From: Frateuria_A sp035943815
Lineage (GTDB): Bacteria > Pseudomonadota > Gammaproteobacteria > Xanthomonadales > Rhodanobacteraceae
Assembly (NCBI RefSeq): GCF_035943815.1
Contig: NZ_DASZBU010000010.1
Span: 194,589 to 258,588, forward strand
Direction: 5' to 3'
Length of the DNA stretch: 64,000 nucleotides
This document shows positions 49,528 through 58,595 of the stretch, in pieces (within the stretch, counting starts at the first letter, position 1; each line of letters begins with the position of its first letter). The notes below the pieces were generated by a model. The model saw only the letters and a program-made list of their open reading frames with translations. It did not search any database and was not told the origin of the DNA. The translations under genes were made by a program, and so were the position numbers.

Positions 49528-49932
49528 AGCGCTATGCCCCTGCATGATGACCGCGCGTCGTCCCATCCGCGCCGTTGTGCACCGTGGAAGCACGGGTACG
49601 GCCAGGCGGAACACCTCATCACGTTGCAGGCGCGAACGCTCATCCCATGTCCTTTCATGCGGTCCGCCCTCACTGGTTCACCCTGGTCGGCGCCTGCGAC
49701 GCGCTCCATGGCGAACAGCCAATGGCATTGCAGGCCTGCAAAGCCACCGAGACGGTCGCCCCGCCTACGAGGAACTCGGGAATGGACGTTGCCGTCGTGG
49801 TTGTCGTACTGCAGACACCATTCGGTTGGCAGTTTTGGAAGTTGTAACTCGCGGCGCCGACGACGGCTGGCCAGGACGCGGCCAGCGAGTATCTCGTCGG
49901 AGGTCGAAGACTCGGATCGGTGGTGGCATAGA
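49200..49932 (-). repeat. tandem duplication, copy A
   Basis: About 730 bases, increasingly similar from 49200 and nearly identical from about 49360 to 49932, matching 51005-51734. It includes the signal peptide and RHS core start of cassette 1 plus roughly 290 bases (49641-49932) that are a copy of the 3' end of the large RHS gene, here non-functional because nothing reads into it. It ends abruptly at 49932 next to a hairpin element. Confidence 0.85.
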
Positions 49933-49946
49933 GGACAAAAGGGACA

Positions 49947-50009
49947 AAAGGGGACGTGGCAAATTAACTCCCGCGGCCGAAGTCAACATTAATTAGCCAC
50001 GTCCCCTTT
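49947..50009. repeat. palindromic REP/MITE-like element
   Basis: Inverted arms AAAGGGGACGTGGC (49947-49960) and GCCACGTCCCCTTT (49996-50009), extended by AAATTAA / TTAATTA. The GGGGACGTGG motif is common in REP-type sequences associated with RAYT transposases. It sits exactly beside the right breakpoint of duplication copy A. Confidence 0.65.
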
Positions 50010-50078
50010 AAATGAAACTGGTATTGCACCCGGCGTCAAGGTCTTTTCCTGAGACGCTGGGCCCCATCTAACCTCAGG

Positions 50079-50375
50079 TCACGTTCTCTCATTCAACGCC
50101 TTAGCCTCTAGGCTGCTCTTTATTTTCTTTAATGTCGCGCGGCTATCTAAGATGTCTTGTGAACTAAGTTTCGCGGACTCCTTATCAAGAGCCTCGGCGT
50201 AAATCTGCTCAAGTAGCCCCCAGTCAGATCTAAATTCTCTTCGCTCCTCTTCTGACCAGTCCACACAAGAAGTCCACATCGCGTCCAAATCTTTTATAAG
50301 ATTACCGAGTTGTTGCAAGCTTCCATCAAAAGAAGCTATTCCACCAAGCACAAGATTGTAAGCTTGAAGAGCCAT
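50079..50375 (-). CDS. putative immunity protein of RHS cassette 2
   Basis: 98 residues, soluble and helical, acidic (MALQAYNLVLGGIASFDGSLQQ, CVDWSEEERREFRSDW). The start codon overlaps the toxin stop by one base (TAATG), so translation is coupled. Not recognised by family; called immunity from position and size. Confidence 0.7.
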   Translation of the reverse strand: MALQAYNLVLGGIASFDGSLQQLGNLIKDLDAMWTSCVDWSEEERREFRSDWGLLEQIYAEALDKESAKLSSQDILDSRATLKKIKSSLEAKALNERT

Positions 50376-51337
50376 TACCCGCCTCCTGGGTAGGCGGTTA
50401 TCACCCTACCCGATGAGTTAGTGATCACAGTAATGTTGTTGGTCCTGTCATGATGGATTGTTGCGCCATTTCGGCCGGGCGAGGATATTCCTCTATCGAT
50501 AGTGTTCCTCACAACGGAGGGGGTGAGGCCGCGGCCTTGCATTTGATCAAAAGCATGACCGCTATATTGAAGGCCGTCGACACTCCCTGGCCTGTTTGTA
50601 CCAGGACGCACTCCCATTGGGCTGCCCAGCCGTCCGACAGGCGCTGTAGCGTCGAGATCTGCCTCAGGCACCTCCCCGTCGGTAACAACCGTGGCCACTG
50701 CGCCCAGAAGAACGCTACCAGCCATCATTCCGGCGGCCTGGGAATTATTTGAGGAAGTAAAATCTTCCTGCCCTGCGTCCTTAGGCAGCTCGTTTAGTAC
50801 TCGCTTAAATACCCCTACGAAAAATTGCTTCACGTCGCCGCCAGTATATGGCGAGTCATTCCGTCTTTCGCGCTGCTCTTGCTTTTCTCTCTTGCACTCG
50901 ATATCACATCCATTTGATTCGTCTGATCGCCCATCCGGATCAATGTTTGAGATGGGATTATTGCTTGCATAAGCGTAACGGCTGAAGTTATATCCATCTC
51001 CCGGTGTTGGCCCCACGGGATCTGGACTCAAAAACCGCGCGTCTGGCTGATAGTACCGCTGCTGCATGTACACCAGCCCCGTCTCCGGATCGTTCACATG
51101 GCCCGTATAGCCTGGTCCGTTCGGTGGATTGCCCAGCGATGTCACCATGCGGCCGTAGGGGGTGTAGTCATAGCGCGCGATGATGTTGCCCTGCGCATCC
51201 GCCTCCACCAGCGGCGTGCCCTGCGGGTCGGTGTAGACGTAGGTCACCGTGTCCGCCTGCGCATGGGCTTGCAGCCCCAGCCCCAGCCATAGGCCAAGCA
51301 GGAACAAGGTTTGAAGGGTGGCTCGGCTGATCTTCAT
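50375..51337 (-). CDS. secreted RHS-core tip with DUF4258-like toxin (cassette 2)
   Basis: 320 residues from ATG 51337. Same signal peptide and RHS core closure as cassette 1 (TVTYVYTDPQGTPLVEADAQ, YTGHVNDPETGLVYMQQRYY), ending SNIDPDGR near residue 122. A short hydrophobic stretch (AAGMMAGSVLLGAVATVV) follows, then a C-terminal domain YSGHAFDQMQGRGLTPSVVRNTIDRG ... ITVITNSSGRVITAYPGG (split in the text), which has the layout of DUF4258/RelE-like ribonuclease toxins with His in the first helix. Likely a contact-dependent RNase. Confidence 0.8.
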   Translation of the reverse strand: MKISRATLQTLFLLGLWLGLGLQAHAQADTVTYVYTDPQGTPLVEADAQGNIIARYDYTPYGRMVTSLGNPPNGPGYTGHVNDPETGLVYMQQRYYQPDARFLSPDPVGPTPGDGYNFSRYAYASNNPISNIDPDGRSDESNGCDIECKREKQEQRERRNDSPYTGGDVKQFFVGVFKRVLNELPKDAGQEDFTSSNNSQAAGMMAGSVLLGAVATVVTDGEVPEADLDATAPVGRLGSPMGVRPGTNRPGSVDGLQYSGHAFDQMQGRGLTPSVVRNTIDRGISSPGRNGATIHHDRTNNITVITNSSGRVITAYPGGG

Positions 51338-51734
51338 AGCGCTATGCCCCTGCATGATGACCGCGCATCGTCCAACCGCGCCGTTGTGCACTGTGGAAGC
51401 ACGATACGGCCAGGCGGAACACCTACGTTGCAGGCGCGAACGCTCACCCTATGTCCTTTCATACGGCCCTTCACTGGTTCACCCTGGTCGGCGCCTGCGA
51501 CGCGCTCCATGGCGAACAGCCAATAGCATTGCAGGCCTGCAATGCCACCGAGACGGTCGCTCCACCTACGAGGAACTCGGGAATGGACGTTGCCGTCGTG
51601 GTTGTCGTACTGCAGACACCATTCGGTTGGCAGTTCTGGAAGTTGTAACTCGCGGCGCCGACAACAGCTGGCCAAGACGCGGTCAGCGAGTATCTCGTCG
51701 AAGGTCGAAGAGTCGGATCGGTGGTGGCATAGAG
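51005..51734 (-). repeat. tandem duplication, copy B
   Basis: Partner of 49200-49932. Here the sequence contains the start of cassette 2 and the authentic 3' end of the large RHS gene (51471 onward). Spacing between equivalent bases of the copies is 1810. Confidence 0.85.
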
Positions 51735-54700
51735 TGTGGCCGACAATCCGGTCGGCGTGGTCGGCGCCAGCAAGACACTGACCGATGCCGAACCGCTCCA
51801 CGGTCCACACCCGCTCGCGTTGCAGGCCTGCACGCGATAGGCGTAGGTGCCGGTGGTTCGACCGCTGGCGTTCCAACTGGTCGCGCTGCCCGCTTGCATC
51901 GTGTTCCAGCCACCACCGTTGGCGCTTTCCTGCAGGTTGTAGCTCGCGGCCGTCGCCACCCAGCCCCAACTTACGGTGTAAGCACCCGTGTTGTTATTGG
52001 ACGGCACACTCAAGCTGGGGGCGCTGCCCGGCGGCAATAGCACGCTGATCGTGCCGGCGCTGCTCCACGGTCCACACCCGCTCGCGTTGCAGGCCTGCAC
52101 CTGGTACGCGTAAGTACCGGTGGCCTGACCGCTGGCAGCCCAGCCTGTCGCTCCGCTCGACTGCACCGTGCTCCAACCACCACTGTCGAAGCTGATTTGC
52201 AAAACGTAGCTAGTGGCGGTGGCCACGCCGCTCCAACTCACCGTATAGCTGCCAGTAGCGCTGCTGCCCGGCACGCTGAGACCCGGGGCACTGGCAGGCG
52301 GCAACAGTACAGTGGTGGTGCCGGCGCCGCTCCACGGCCCGCAACCACCCACGTTGCAGCCCTGTGCCCGATACGTATAGCTGCCATTACCCTGACCGCT
52401 GGCACTCCAACTTGTCGCACTGCCGTTATATGCCGTGCTCCAAGTGCCTCCGCCGTTACTGCTGATCTGCAACGTATAACTTGTTGCCGTGGCGACGCTG
52501 CCCCAGCTCACCGTGTAGCTGCCGGTACCGTTGCTCGCCGGAGCGCTGAGGCCGGGCGTACTCGTCGGCGGCAGCGTCACCACCAGTGCGCTGCCGGTCG
52601 CCCACGCTGTACATACCGAGTTGCCGGCCGTGTCGTTGCAGGCTTGGACGTGGTAGGTGTAACTGCCGTTGGCTAGGCCCGTCAGGGTCGTACTGGTGGC
52701 CGTGCCACTGTAAACCGTCGCCCAGGTGCTGCCGCCATCGTTGCTCTGCTGCAGTGAGTAGCTTGTCACCGGCGAGGCCGCCGTCCAGCTCACCGTGGCA
52801 CTGCCGGTACTGCTGGCGGCCGGAACACTTAAGGTGGGTACCGGCGACGGCACCACGCCGAAATTGGTGTTCACACTTACTGTGGCCGAAGTCGCGCTCC
52901 AGCCGGCCGTGCCGTAGGCGTCGCTCGATTCCACCTGGTAGGTATAGCTGCCCGTCGTGGTGCCCGGTCGGCTGATCGAGGTTGCCGTGATGTTGGTGGC
53001 GATCGTGCTCCATGCACCGCCGTTGAGGCTTTCCTGCACTGCGTAGCCTGTCGCCCCCACCGGGGCCGTCCAGCTCACCGTATAGGGTCCATTGACGGTG
53101 CCGACCGGCACCGTGACCACCGGGATCGCCGGCCATACGCCCAGCGTGGCCGAAGTCGTCCACCCACTGCAGTTGCTGCCGATGCAGGCCTGCACCCGGT
53201 ATACGTAACCGCCACCGGCCAGACCGGAGACCGTCGTGCTGGTCGCGCTGCCGCCGTAGATCGTGCTCCACGTACCGCCGCCATCGCCGCTTTGCTGCAA
53301 GGTGTAGCTGGTGGCTGCGAGAGCACTGCCCCAGGCCACCGTCGTGCTGCCAGCGTTGGGATTGGCGCCAAAGCTGATGGCGCCTGGTTGGCTCGGTTGC
53401 GTTTGGTCGTGCCGCGCAATCAGGTGCGTGCCCAGGTAGATGTAATTGGTGGTCGTGGCCGCACCGGGCGCGTACTGATACATCAGTTGGCCGGCCTGAT
53501 CGTAGAAGTAGTACGTAGGCGCGCCGCTGATTGGCTGCTTTACCACCCGACGTCCCGCGGCGTCGTAGCTGTAGCTTTCCACGCCCGGCAAGCTCGCCAA
53601 CTGATGCTTCCCATCGAAGGCGAGCGTGGTGTTGCCCCGGGCGATCACATCGCCCTGCGGATTGTAGAGAAAGCTGTTGATCGTGCTGGCGCCTTGCGTG
53701 ATGGTCGTCAGCTTGTTCGTCGCGTCGTAGTTGTAAGCGAGCGTCTGGCCAGCGGTCAGTCGGGTGCGCAGATTGTTGATAGGGTCATAAGTGTAGTTTT
53801 CCGTGCCGTAGAGGTTCGGGGCGCTCGCGCTGGTCAGGCGGTTCAGAGCGTCGTAGCCGAAACTCTTGCTGCGCAGGCCGCCAGTGAGGTCGTTGACAGA
53901 GGTGATGTTGCCGTCGGCGTCATAGGTGAGGTCTTCGCTCAGGTCCAGCGCGCTGCCCACGCCGTCGGTGAAGTTGCTGGTGAGCTGGCGCGCATTCTGC
54001 TGGGCGAGGTAGCTGCGGCCGTTGCCGTAGGTGAACCCCTCCACCTGGCCGTTGGGGAAATAGCCGACGCCCGTGGCGTAGCTGCCGACTTGCATGGGGC
54101 GGCCCCACGCATCGGGGGCATAATTCACGACCTCGCTCGTGCCGGCACCGGCGGGATAACTCACCGTGGCGCGATGACCGTAGGCGTCGTAACCGTAGCC
54201 GAGTGCCCAGCTGAAGCCGCTGACCTGCAGGCTCTCGCCCGTCAGCAGACCGAGGCTGTTGTAGGCATAGCCCTGCGTGGCAACGCCTGAGACGGCCGTA
54301 CGCACGTGGCCAAGCGCATCGTAGGTGTAGACCGTGCTCTGCGTACCTGCCGGTGGGGCGATCGTCAGCACACGGTTCATCGCGTCGTAGCTGCGTACGG
54401 TCTGGGCGGCGGCAGCCACCTGGTCCTGGCCGCAGCCATTCTCAGTGATGGACAGGCCTTCCGCGCTCCACGCCAGATTATTGGCCGCGTCATAGGTCAT
54501 GACGGTGCTGCCGGTCTCCGGCTCGGTGGTGCGGCACAGACGGTGGTAGCTGTCGTAATACAGGGACTTGGTGACGCTGTCCGTCTCCGTGCCGTAGTTG
54601 CCCGACTGGGTAATCGCGGTCGGCTCGCCGTAGATATTCCGCGTGATGCTCTGGCTCAGGCCATTCGGCGCACTGATCGACCACGGCACGTTGTACACGG

Positions 54701-57488
54701 GCTGGTCGAAGGCCTGGTCATAGGTCGTGGTGACGTTAAGCTTTGGATCGGTCACCTGGGTGCCGGGACCGGGCAGATAGACCGTGGTGGTGGTCAGCGT
54801 ACCCAGTTCCGAGTCCTGCTGGGTTTGCGTCAGCCGGCCCAGCGCGTCGTAGCTGCTGTGCGTGCCGGTGGTGATAGCTGATAGATCTGGACTGCCGGCC
54901 AGTGGGTAGGCAGCGAAAGTAGTCAAGCCGCGCCAATCGTAGCCAGTGGCAGTGCTGATGCTCGCGCTGCCGGTGGACGTATCGTTCAGCACCGGGCGCA
55001 GCTCTGCATCGAAATACGTGGTGTCGGTTGAACTGCCTTGGGTGACCGTGCGCCGCCAGTGGTTGGCGGCCAAGCCACGCTCCGCACTAGTCACGTAGGC
55101 GTAGGTGAACACCTTCGGGTACCACTGCGCACTGTCGATGCTGCTGTCATAGGGATAGGTGATCTGCGCGATTCGGCCGACCGGATCGTAGCTGTAGCTG
55201 GTGGTGTGGCCAGACTGATCCGTGATCGCGGTGATCTGACCGAGATCGTCGACGCCCAGGGTTTCGCTAGTGCCGTCCGGGTAGTCGATCAACCGTGGAA
55301 CGCCGCGGTAGTAGTTACCCAGTGCTGTGGTATGGCCGTTACCGTCGGTGAAGCTGCCGAGCTGCCCCGCGCTGTTCCATGTATAGCTCATCAGCGTCTG
55401 GCCGAAGCGGGCACGCGCGGTCAGTTCGTCCAGGCTGTTGTAGGTGTTGCTGGTCTCCACTTCGCCTGTAACCGCGTTGGTGACCGTCAAGGGCAGACGC
55501 AGGATCCAGAGGCTAGTGTCATCGAAATAGGTAATGGATTCCTCGATCGGAGTCTGACCAGCGATGTCGTTGTAGCGCTTCACGTCAGTGGGCCACGCGT
55601 GCACGTCGAAAGCCGTCGCTTGCCACGTGTAGTGTTGGCCGTCCTGCGTAATCGTACGCAGGTTCAATGGCGAGTATTTCGTCATCTGCGCGACATTGAC
55701 ATTACCAATCAAACTATCGCCGGCCGACACCGGAAGAGGCGAAGTCGTTGGCGGTGCGTAGCCGCTGTCCTCGCTCCGCAGGAGCGTGGATGTGCCAGCC
55801 GCACCGGCGTAGAACTCGGTACGCACCAACTGGCTCTCGCTAATGTCGAATCGATTGCTGAAGATGTGGCGGGTCGTGCTGCCGTTCGGGTCGACCACGT
55901 CCGTCCAGATCGTCGTCGGACAGTTTCCCGTGCACGTGGACCAGCTCTCGTTGGGCGGCGAGTAGTTGTAGGACCAGTTGCTGGTCGGCAGACCTGCGCC
56001 TGAAAAAACCACCTGCGTCGTGGTCAGGCTGTACCAGGCTTCAGGAAACACGGCATAGCTGCCGCCGGTATTGGGATCGCCGGATTGCATGCCCAAGCAC
56101 GATTGGGGCACATAGGAGCGACCATGCATCATGCCCTGGACGGTGAACTGCCCCACCAGTCCGGACGGGTGCGTGATGGTGCCCGTGATCGGGCCGAGGC
56201 TTGACGGAACACGCAAGGTTACGCAACTGCTGAAGGCGGAGCCGCCGCGAAGGATGGTGCTCTGCAATGCGCTGATGTCGTAGTGCCAGTGACTGCCATC
56301 GGGCAGCTGGACATCGACGAGTGAATTGCCATCGGCTCCGTACGTGTAAACCCAGGTCCTTGGCGCCCCTGAGCCTGGCTGCAAAGTCACACTCTGGATG
56401 TGTGAGGTGCCCGGTACGTACACCACGCTCAGAGCACGACCGTCGCTTGCCGAGATACCTGTAAGGTAACCATTGCTGTCGTAGCTGTAATTGAGCGTAT
56501 TGCCAAAACGATCCTGAACCTTGGTGACGAGCAGAACGCCCAGGCTCCTGGCGATGTTGTCCGTGGTCGGCGCCGCGTGCGCAACCGACGATCCGGACAA
56601 AAGGCTGATCATTCCCTCGACGGTGGCATTGACATATCGCTGCAAGGGCGACTGGGAAGACCTCAAGCCCGCAACGCTGGAACCCAGCTGCCTCGACATC
56701 CCTTCCGCGCCCCGATAGACGAGGTAATCGAACCAATACTGGGTGCCGTCGGGCGCTTGGCCGAGGAAGCCTTCGCCCGGCTGCCCATTGGCGGTCGTCG
56801 GAAGACAGCTGAAGCGCCAGTGCGCTTTGGTGACTGCGGGGTAAGTGCCCTTCGAGGAAGCGTCGGTATTAGCCAAGATATCTTGGCCAGACTCCCCAGG
56901 CGTGATCAGGTGATAGCCCTTCCACCAATCCTCGGGGTCCCAGAACTGCAAAGCAGGATCGCCCAAATGCGATACGACTGAGGGCGGAGCGGTGAAATTG
57001 CTGCATCGGGCATTGACGTCGGCATTCGGGTTACCGGAGGTTCCCCCGGTATTGTCGGTCTGCCAGCCGTTGATGGCCTGGGCCTGACCGCTGGCACTGA
57101 CATCCCACATGCGGATGCCGATGGGATTGGAGGGCGTTGGCTGTGTGCCTGCGGTCAGGGTTTCCAAATGCGGGACTTCGAGTTCCCAGTCCCCGAACGC
57201 GGGCTCGGCCGCGCCATACATGGGCGAGTTGCCGTAGACATCGAAATGCCTGATCAACTGTAACGCGGGGCCATCACCCTGCAGGCTGATGTCGGTCTGG
57301 GTGAAGGACAGCGAGCCGTCGTACAGGCTGATGTTTTCACCGAATGGGTGTTCGCCGAGCGGCTGGATAGTCTCGTTGACCCGGATAAGCTTCCGGTATT
57401 CGTCCTCCGGATTCGCGGCATGGACCAACGACGCGAACGAGCCCAACAACACTGCCCCGAGGCAGATCCCTTGCCAACGTACGCGCAT
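51471..57488 (-). CDS. giant secreted RHS/YD-repeat protein ending in fibronectin-III-like repeats
   Basis: 2005 residues. Signal peptide GICLGAVLLGSFASLVHA, an N-terminal beta domain (about 25-300), then many YD repeats (for example TSYSYDPVGRIAQITYPYD, YTYDALGHVRTAVSG) to about residue 1365, ending YLGTHLIARHDQTQPSQPG. Instead of the usual closing core and toxin it continues into about seven or eight fibronectin-like repeats of roughly 80-90 residues, each finishing like YRVQACNASGCGPWS. So it lacks a tip; the tips are encoded as separate genes downstream. It should form a hollow shell or a surface fibre. No VgrG or PAAR sequence is nearby. Confidence 0.9.
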   Translation of the reverse strand: MRVRWQGICLGAVLLGSFASLVHAANPEDEYRKLIRVNETIQPLGEHPFGENISLYDGSLSFTQTDISLQGDGPALQLIRHFDVYGNSPMYGAAEPAFGDWELEVPHLETLTAGTQPTPSNPIGIRMWDVSASGQAQAINGWQTDNTGGTSGNPNADVNARCSNFTAPPSVVSHLGDPALQFWDPEDWWKGYHLITPGESGQDILANTDASSKGTYPAVTKAHWRFSCLPTTANGQPGEGFLGQAPDGTQYWFDYLVYRGAEGMSRQLGSSVAGLRSSQSPLQRYVNATVEGMISLLSGSSVAHAAPTTDNIARSLGVLLVTKVQDRFGNTLNYSYDSNGYLTGISASDGRALSVVYVPGTSHIQSVTLQPGSGAPRTWVYTYGADGNSLVDVQLPDGSHWHYDISALQSTILRGGSAFSSCVTLRVPSSLGPITGTITHPSGLVGQFTVQGMMHGRSYVPQSCLGMQSGDPNTGGSYAVFPEAWYSLTTTQVVFSGAGLPTSNWSYNYSPPNESWSTCTGNCPTTIWTDVVDPNGSTTRHIFSNRFDISESQLVRTEFYAGAAGTSTLLRSEDSGYAPPTTSPLPVSAGDSLIGNVNVAQMTKYSPLNLRTITQDGQHYTWQATAFDVHAWPTDVKRYNDIAGQTPIEESITYFDDTSLWILRLPLTVTNAVTGEVETSNTYNSLDELTARARFGQTLMSYTWNSAGQLGSFTDGNGHTTALGNYYRGVPRLIDYPDGTSETLGVDDLGQITAITDQSGHTTSYSYDPVGRIAQITYPYDSSIDSAQWYPKVFTYAYVTSAERGLAANHWRRTVTQGSSTDTTYFDAELRPVLNDTSTGSASISTATGYDWRGLTTFAAYPLAGSPDLSAITTGTHSSYDALGRLTQTQQDSELGTLTTTTVYLPGPGTQVTDPKLNVTTTYDQAFDQPVYNVPWSISAPNGLSQSITRNIYGEPTAITQSGNYGTETDSVTKSLYYDSYHRLCRTTEPETGSTVMTYDAANNLAWSAEGLSITENGCGQDQVAAAAQTVRSYDAMNRVLTIAPPAGTQSTVYTYDALGHVRTAVSGVATQGYAYNSLGLLTGESLQVSGFSWALGYGYDAYGHRATVSYPAGAGTSEVVNYAPDAWGRPMQVGSYATGVGYFPNGQVEGFTYGNGRSYLAQQNARQLTSNFTDGVGSALDLSEDLTYDADGNITSVNDLTGGLRSKSFGYDALNRLTSASAPNLYGTENYTYDPINNLRTRLTAGQTLAYNYDATNKLTTITQGASTINSFLYNPQGDVIARGNTTLAFDGKHQLASLPGVESYSYDAAGRRVVKQPISGAPTYYFYDQAGQLMYQYAPGAATTTNYIYLGTHLIARHDQTQPSQPGAISFGANPNAGSTTVAWGSALAATSYTLQQSGDGGGTWSTIYGGSATSTTVSGLAGGGYVYRVQACIGSNCSGWTTSATLGVWPAIPVVTVPVGTVNGPYTVSWTAPVGATGYAVQESLNGGAWSTIATNITATSISRPGTTTGSYTYQVESSDAYGTAGWSATSATVSVNTNFGVVPSPVPTLSVPAASSTGSATVSWTAASPVTSYSLQQSNDGGSTWATVYSGTATSTTLTGLANGSYTYHVQACNDTAGNSVCTAWATGSALVVTLPPTSTPGLSAPASNGTGSYTVSWGSVATATSYTLQISSNGGGTWSTAYNGSATSWSASGQGNGSYTYRAQGCNVGGCGPWSGAGTTTVLLPPASAPGLSVPGSSATGSYTVSWSGVATATSYVLQISFDSGGWSTVQSSGATGWAASGQATGTYAYQVQACNASGCGPWSSAGTISVLLPPGSAPSLSVPSNNNTGAYTVSWGWVATAASYNLQESANGGGWNTMQAGSATSWNASGRTTGTYAYRVQACNASGCGPWSGSASVSVLLAPTTPTGLSATLYATTDPTLRPSTRYSLTASWPAVVGAASYNFQNCQPNGVCSTTTTTATSIPEFLVGGATVSVALQACNAIGCSPWSASQAPTRVNQ

Positions 57489-57504
57489 CGTATTGTCCCC
57501 TTGG

Positions 57505-57531
57505 GCCCGCGCATTGCGCGCGGGCGTTTTT
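57505..57531 (+). terminator. terminator-like hairpin upstream of RHS
   Basis: Stem GCCCGCGC / GCGCGGGC with a five-base loop followed by GTTTTT on the plus strand, 16 bases upstream of the minus-strand RHS start. No plus-strand gene leads into it, so it may be a left-over or insulate RHS from the IS30 remnant. Confidence 0.55.
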
Positions 57532-57594
57532 CAGCCTTCATCAGGGAAGCCAAGTTGTCAACAGAAATTTCTTGCGACATGCCCAAGATCAGCG

Positions 57595-57810
57595 GTAGAA
57601 GGCTCTTCATCCAGTCGGGGGGCGCGTTCAAGAGGGAACTGCTGGAACACCTACGGCGGACGCGAGCTATGCGCCGCTCGCGCCACCACAACCAAAAGAC
57701 CACCGACCACGGCCGGATCAGCAACACGGTGTCAGTCCGCGAGCGCCCGGCGTCGGTCGATGACCGGGCGGTGCCTGGCCACTGGGAAGGCGACCTGCTG
57801 TGCCGATCTA
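57595..57810 (+). pseudogene. IS30-family transposase fragment
   Basis: Plus-strand translation gives RRLFIQSGGAFKRELLEHL, RRTRAMRRSRHHNQK and SVRERPASVDDRAVPGHWEG-DLLC, a well-known stretch of IS30 transposases just before the catalytic core. Both flanks are unrelated, so only about 70 codons survive. Evidence of past insertion next to the RHS locus. Confidence 0.8.
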
Positions 57811-57870
57811 GCGATATCGACAAGCTGTTGCATCGACCAATTGAAATCGCCGTCGAACGCGGACATGCGC

Positions 57871-57920
57871 CCTACCCCCGATAACTTGGCCTAATCGCCC
57901 TGCCCTGGCGGCTGCTCTCG
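57871..57920 (+). repeat. 50-base direct repeat, copy 2
   Basis: Second copy of 48091-48140, at the junction between the IS30 remnant and the next hypothetical gene. Confidence 0.75.
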
Positions 57921-58309
57921 GCCGATTCTGTTGGAAAGCTCCTCATTGAAAGCAGCTGCCGACAAAGCCGCTCGTCTTCGATGCGGATCTGACTCGCGTC
58001 GACACCAAAATTTTCGGGATGTAGGCGCCCGCATCGCTCCAGATAGCCGCCATTACCCCATTCATCCCAGGCACCACTCAGCCCCCGTAGCCGAAAGCGG
58101 ACCAGGCGTAAGATGCGCTTGATGTAGTGGTCGCTGCACGGAAGATCGCGGACGGTCAACTGGATCTCATCTTCACGATCGAAGCGTCGCCCTCGCGGCC
58201 CGGCTCCTCGCCCGCCCGTGCCGACGCCTTCAGACCATCCGACGCGTACCACTAGCCTTGATAGGCGGGCGGGGTGCGCCAGCAACGCTAGCCAAGGCAT
58301 CGCTGCCAA
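57872..58309 (-). CDS. hypothetical protein (uncertain)
   Basis: 145 codons; the central part (EDEIQLTVRDLPCSDHYIKR, RILRLVRFRLRGLSGAW) looks protein-like, the ends less so, and the 3' end runs through the 50-base repeat. No family recognised. It may be a decayed immunity or orphan gene of the RHS island. Confidence 0.35.
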   Translation of the reverse strand: MAAMPWLALLAHPARLSRLVVRVGWSEGVGTGGRGAGPRGRRFDREDEIQLTVRDLPCSDHYIKRILRLVRFRLRGLSGAWDEWGNGGYLERCGRLHPENFGVDASQIRIEDERLCRQLLSMRSFPTESAESSRQGRAIRPSYRG

Positions 58310-58595
58310 CTACCATTTGCCCGATCCGGTCGGCGCATTGCGCGGCATCGTCGAACGCTGGGCTTCGGTCTGGTGCCATGGCGCACGAATCCTTCAGCCG
58401 GCACGGTGGATGCGTACGCCATCTCCTCGCTGCAGGCGTACGGTTTGGCGTGTTGCCACATTACGTCAGGCAGAGCAGCTCCGCGACGGCTCGCCCAGAA
58501 CGCTTGGGCCGGGGATGCTTCCCGCGGGATAAGCGAGCGGCATCTCCAAGATGCAAGAACTAGCGCCGCCTGCGAGGCGGCAGGAGCCGCTGCAG
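58310..58595. other. intergenic region
   Basis: 286 bases without a supported gene or clear signal. Confidence 0.5.
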
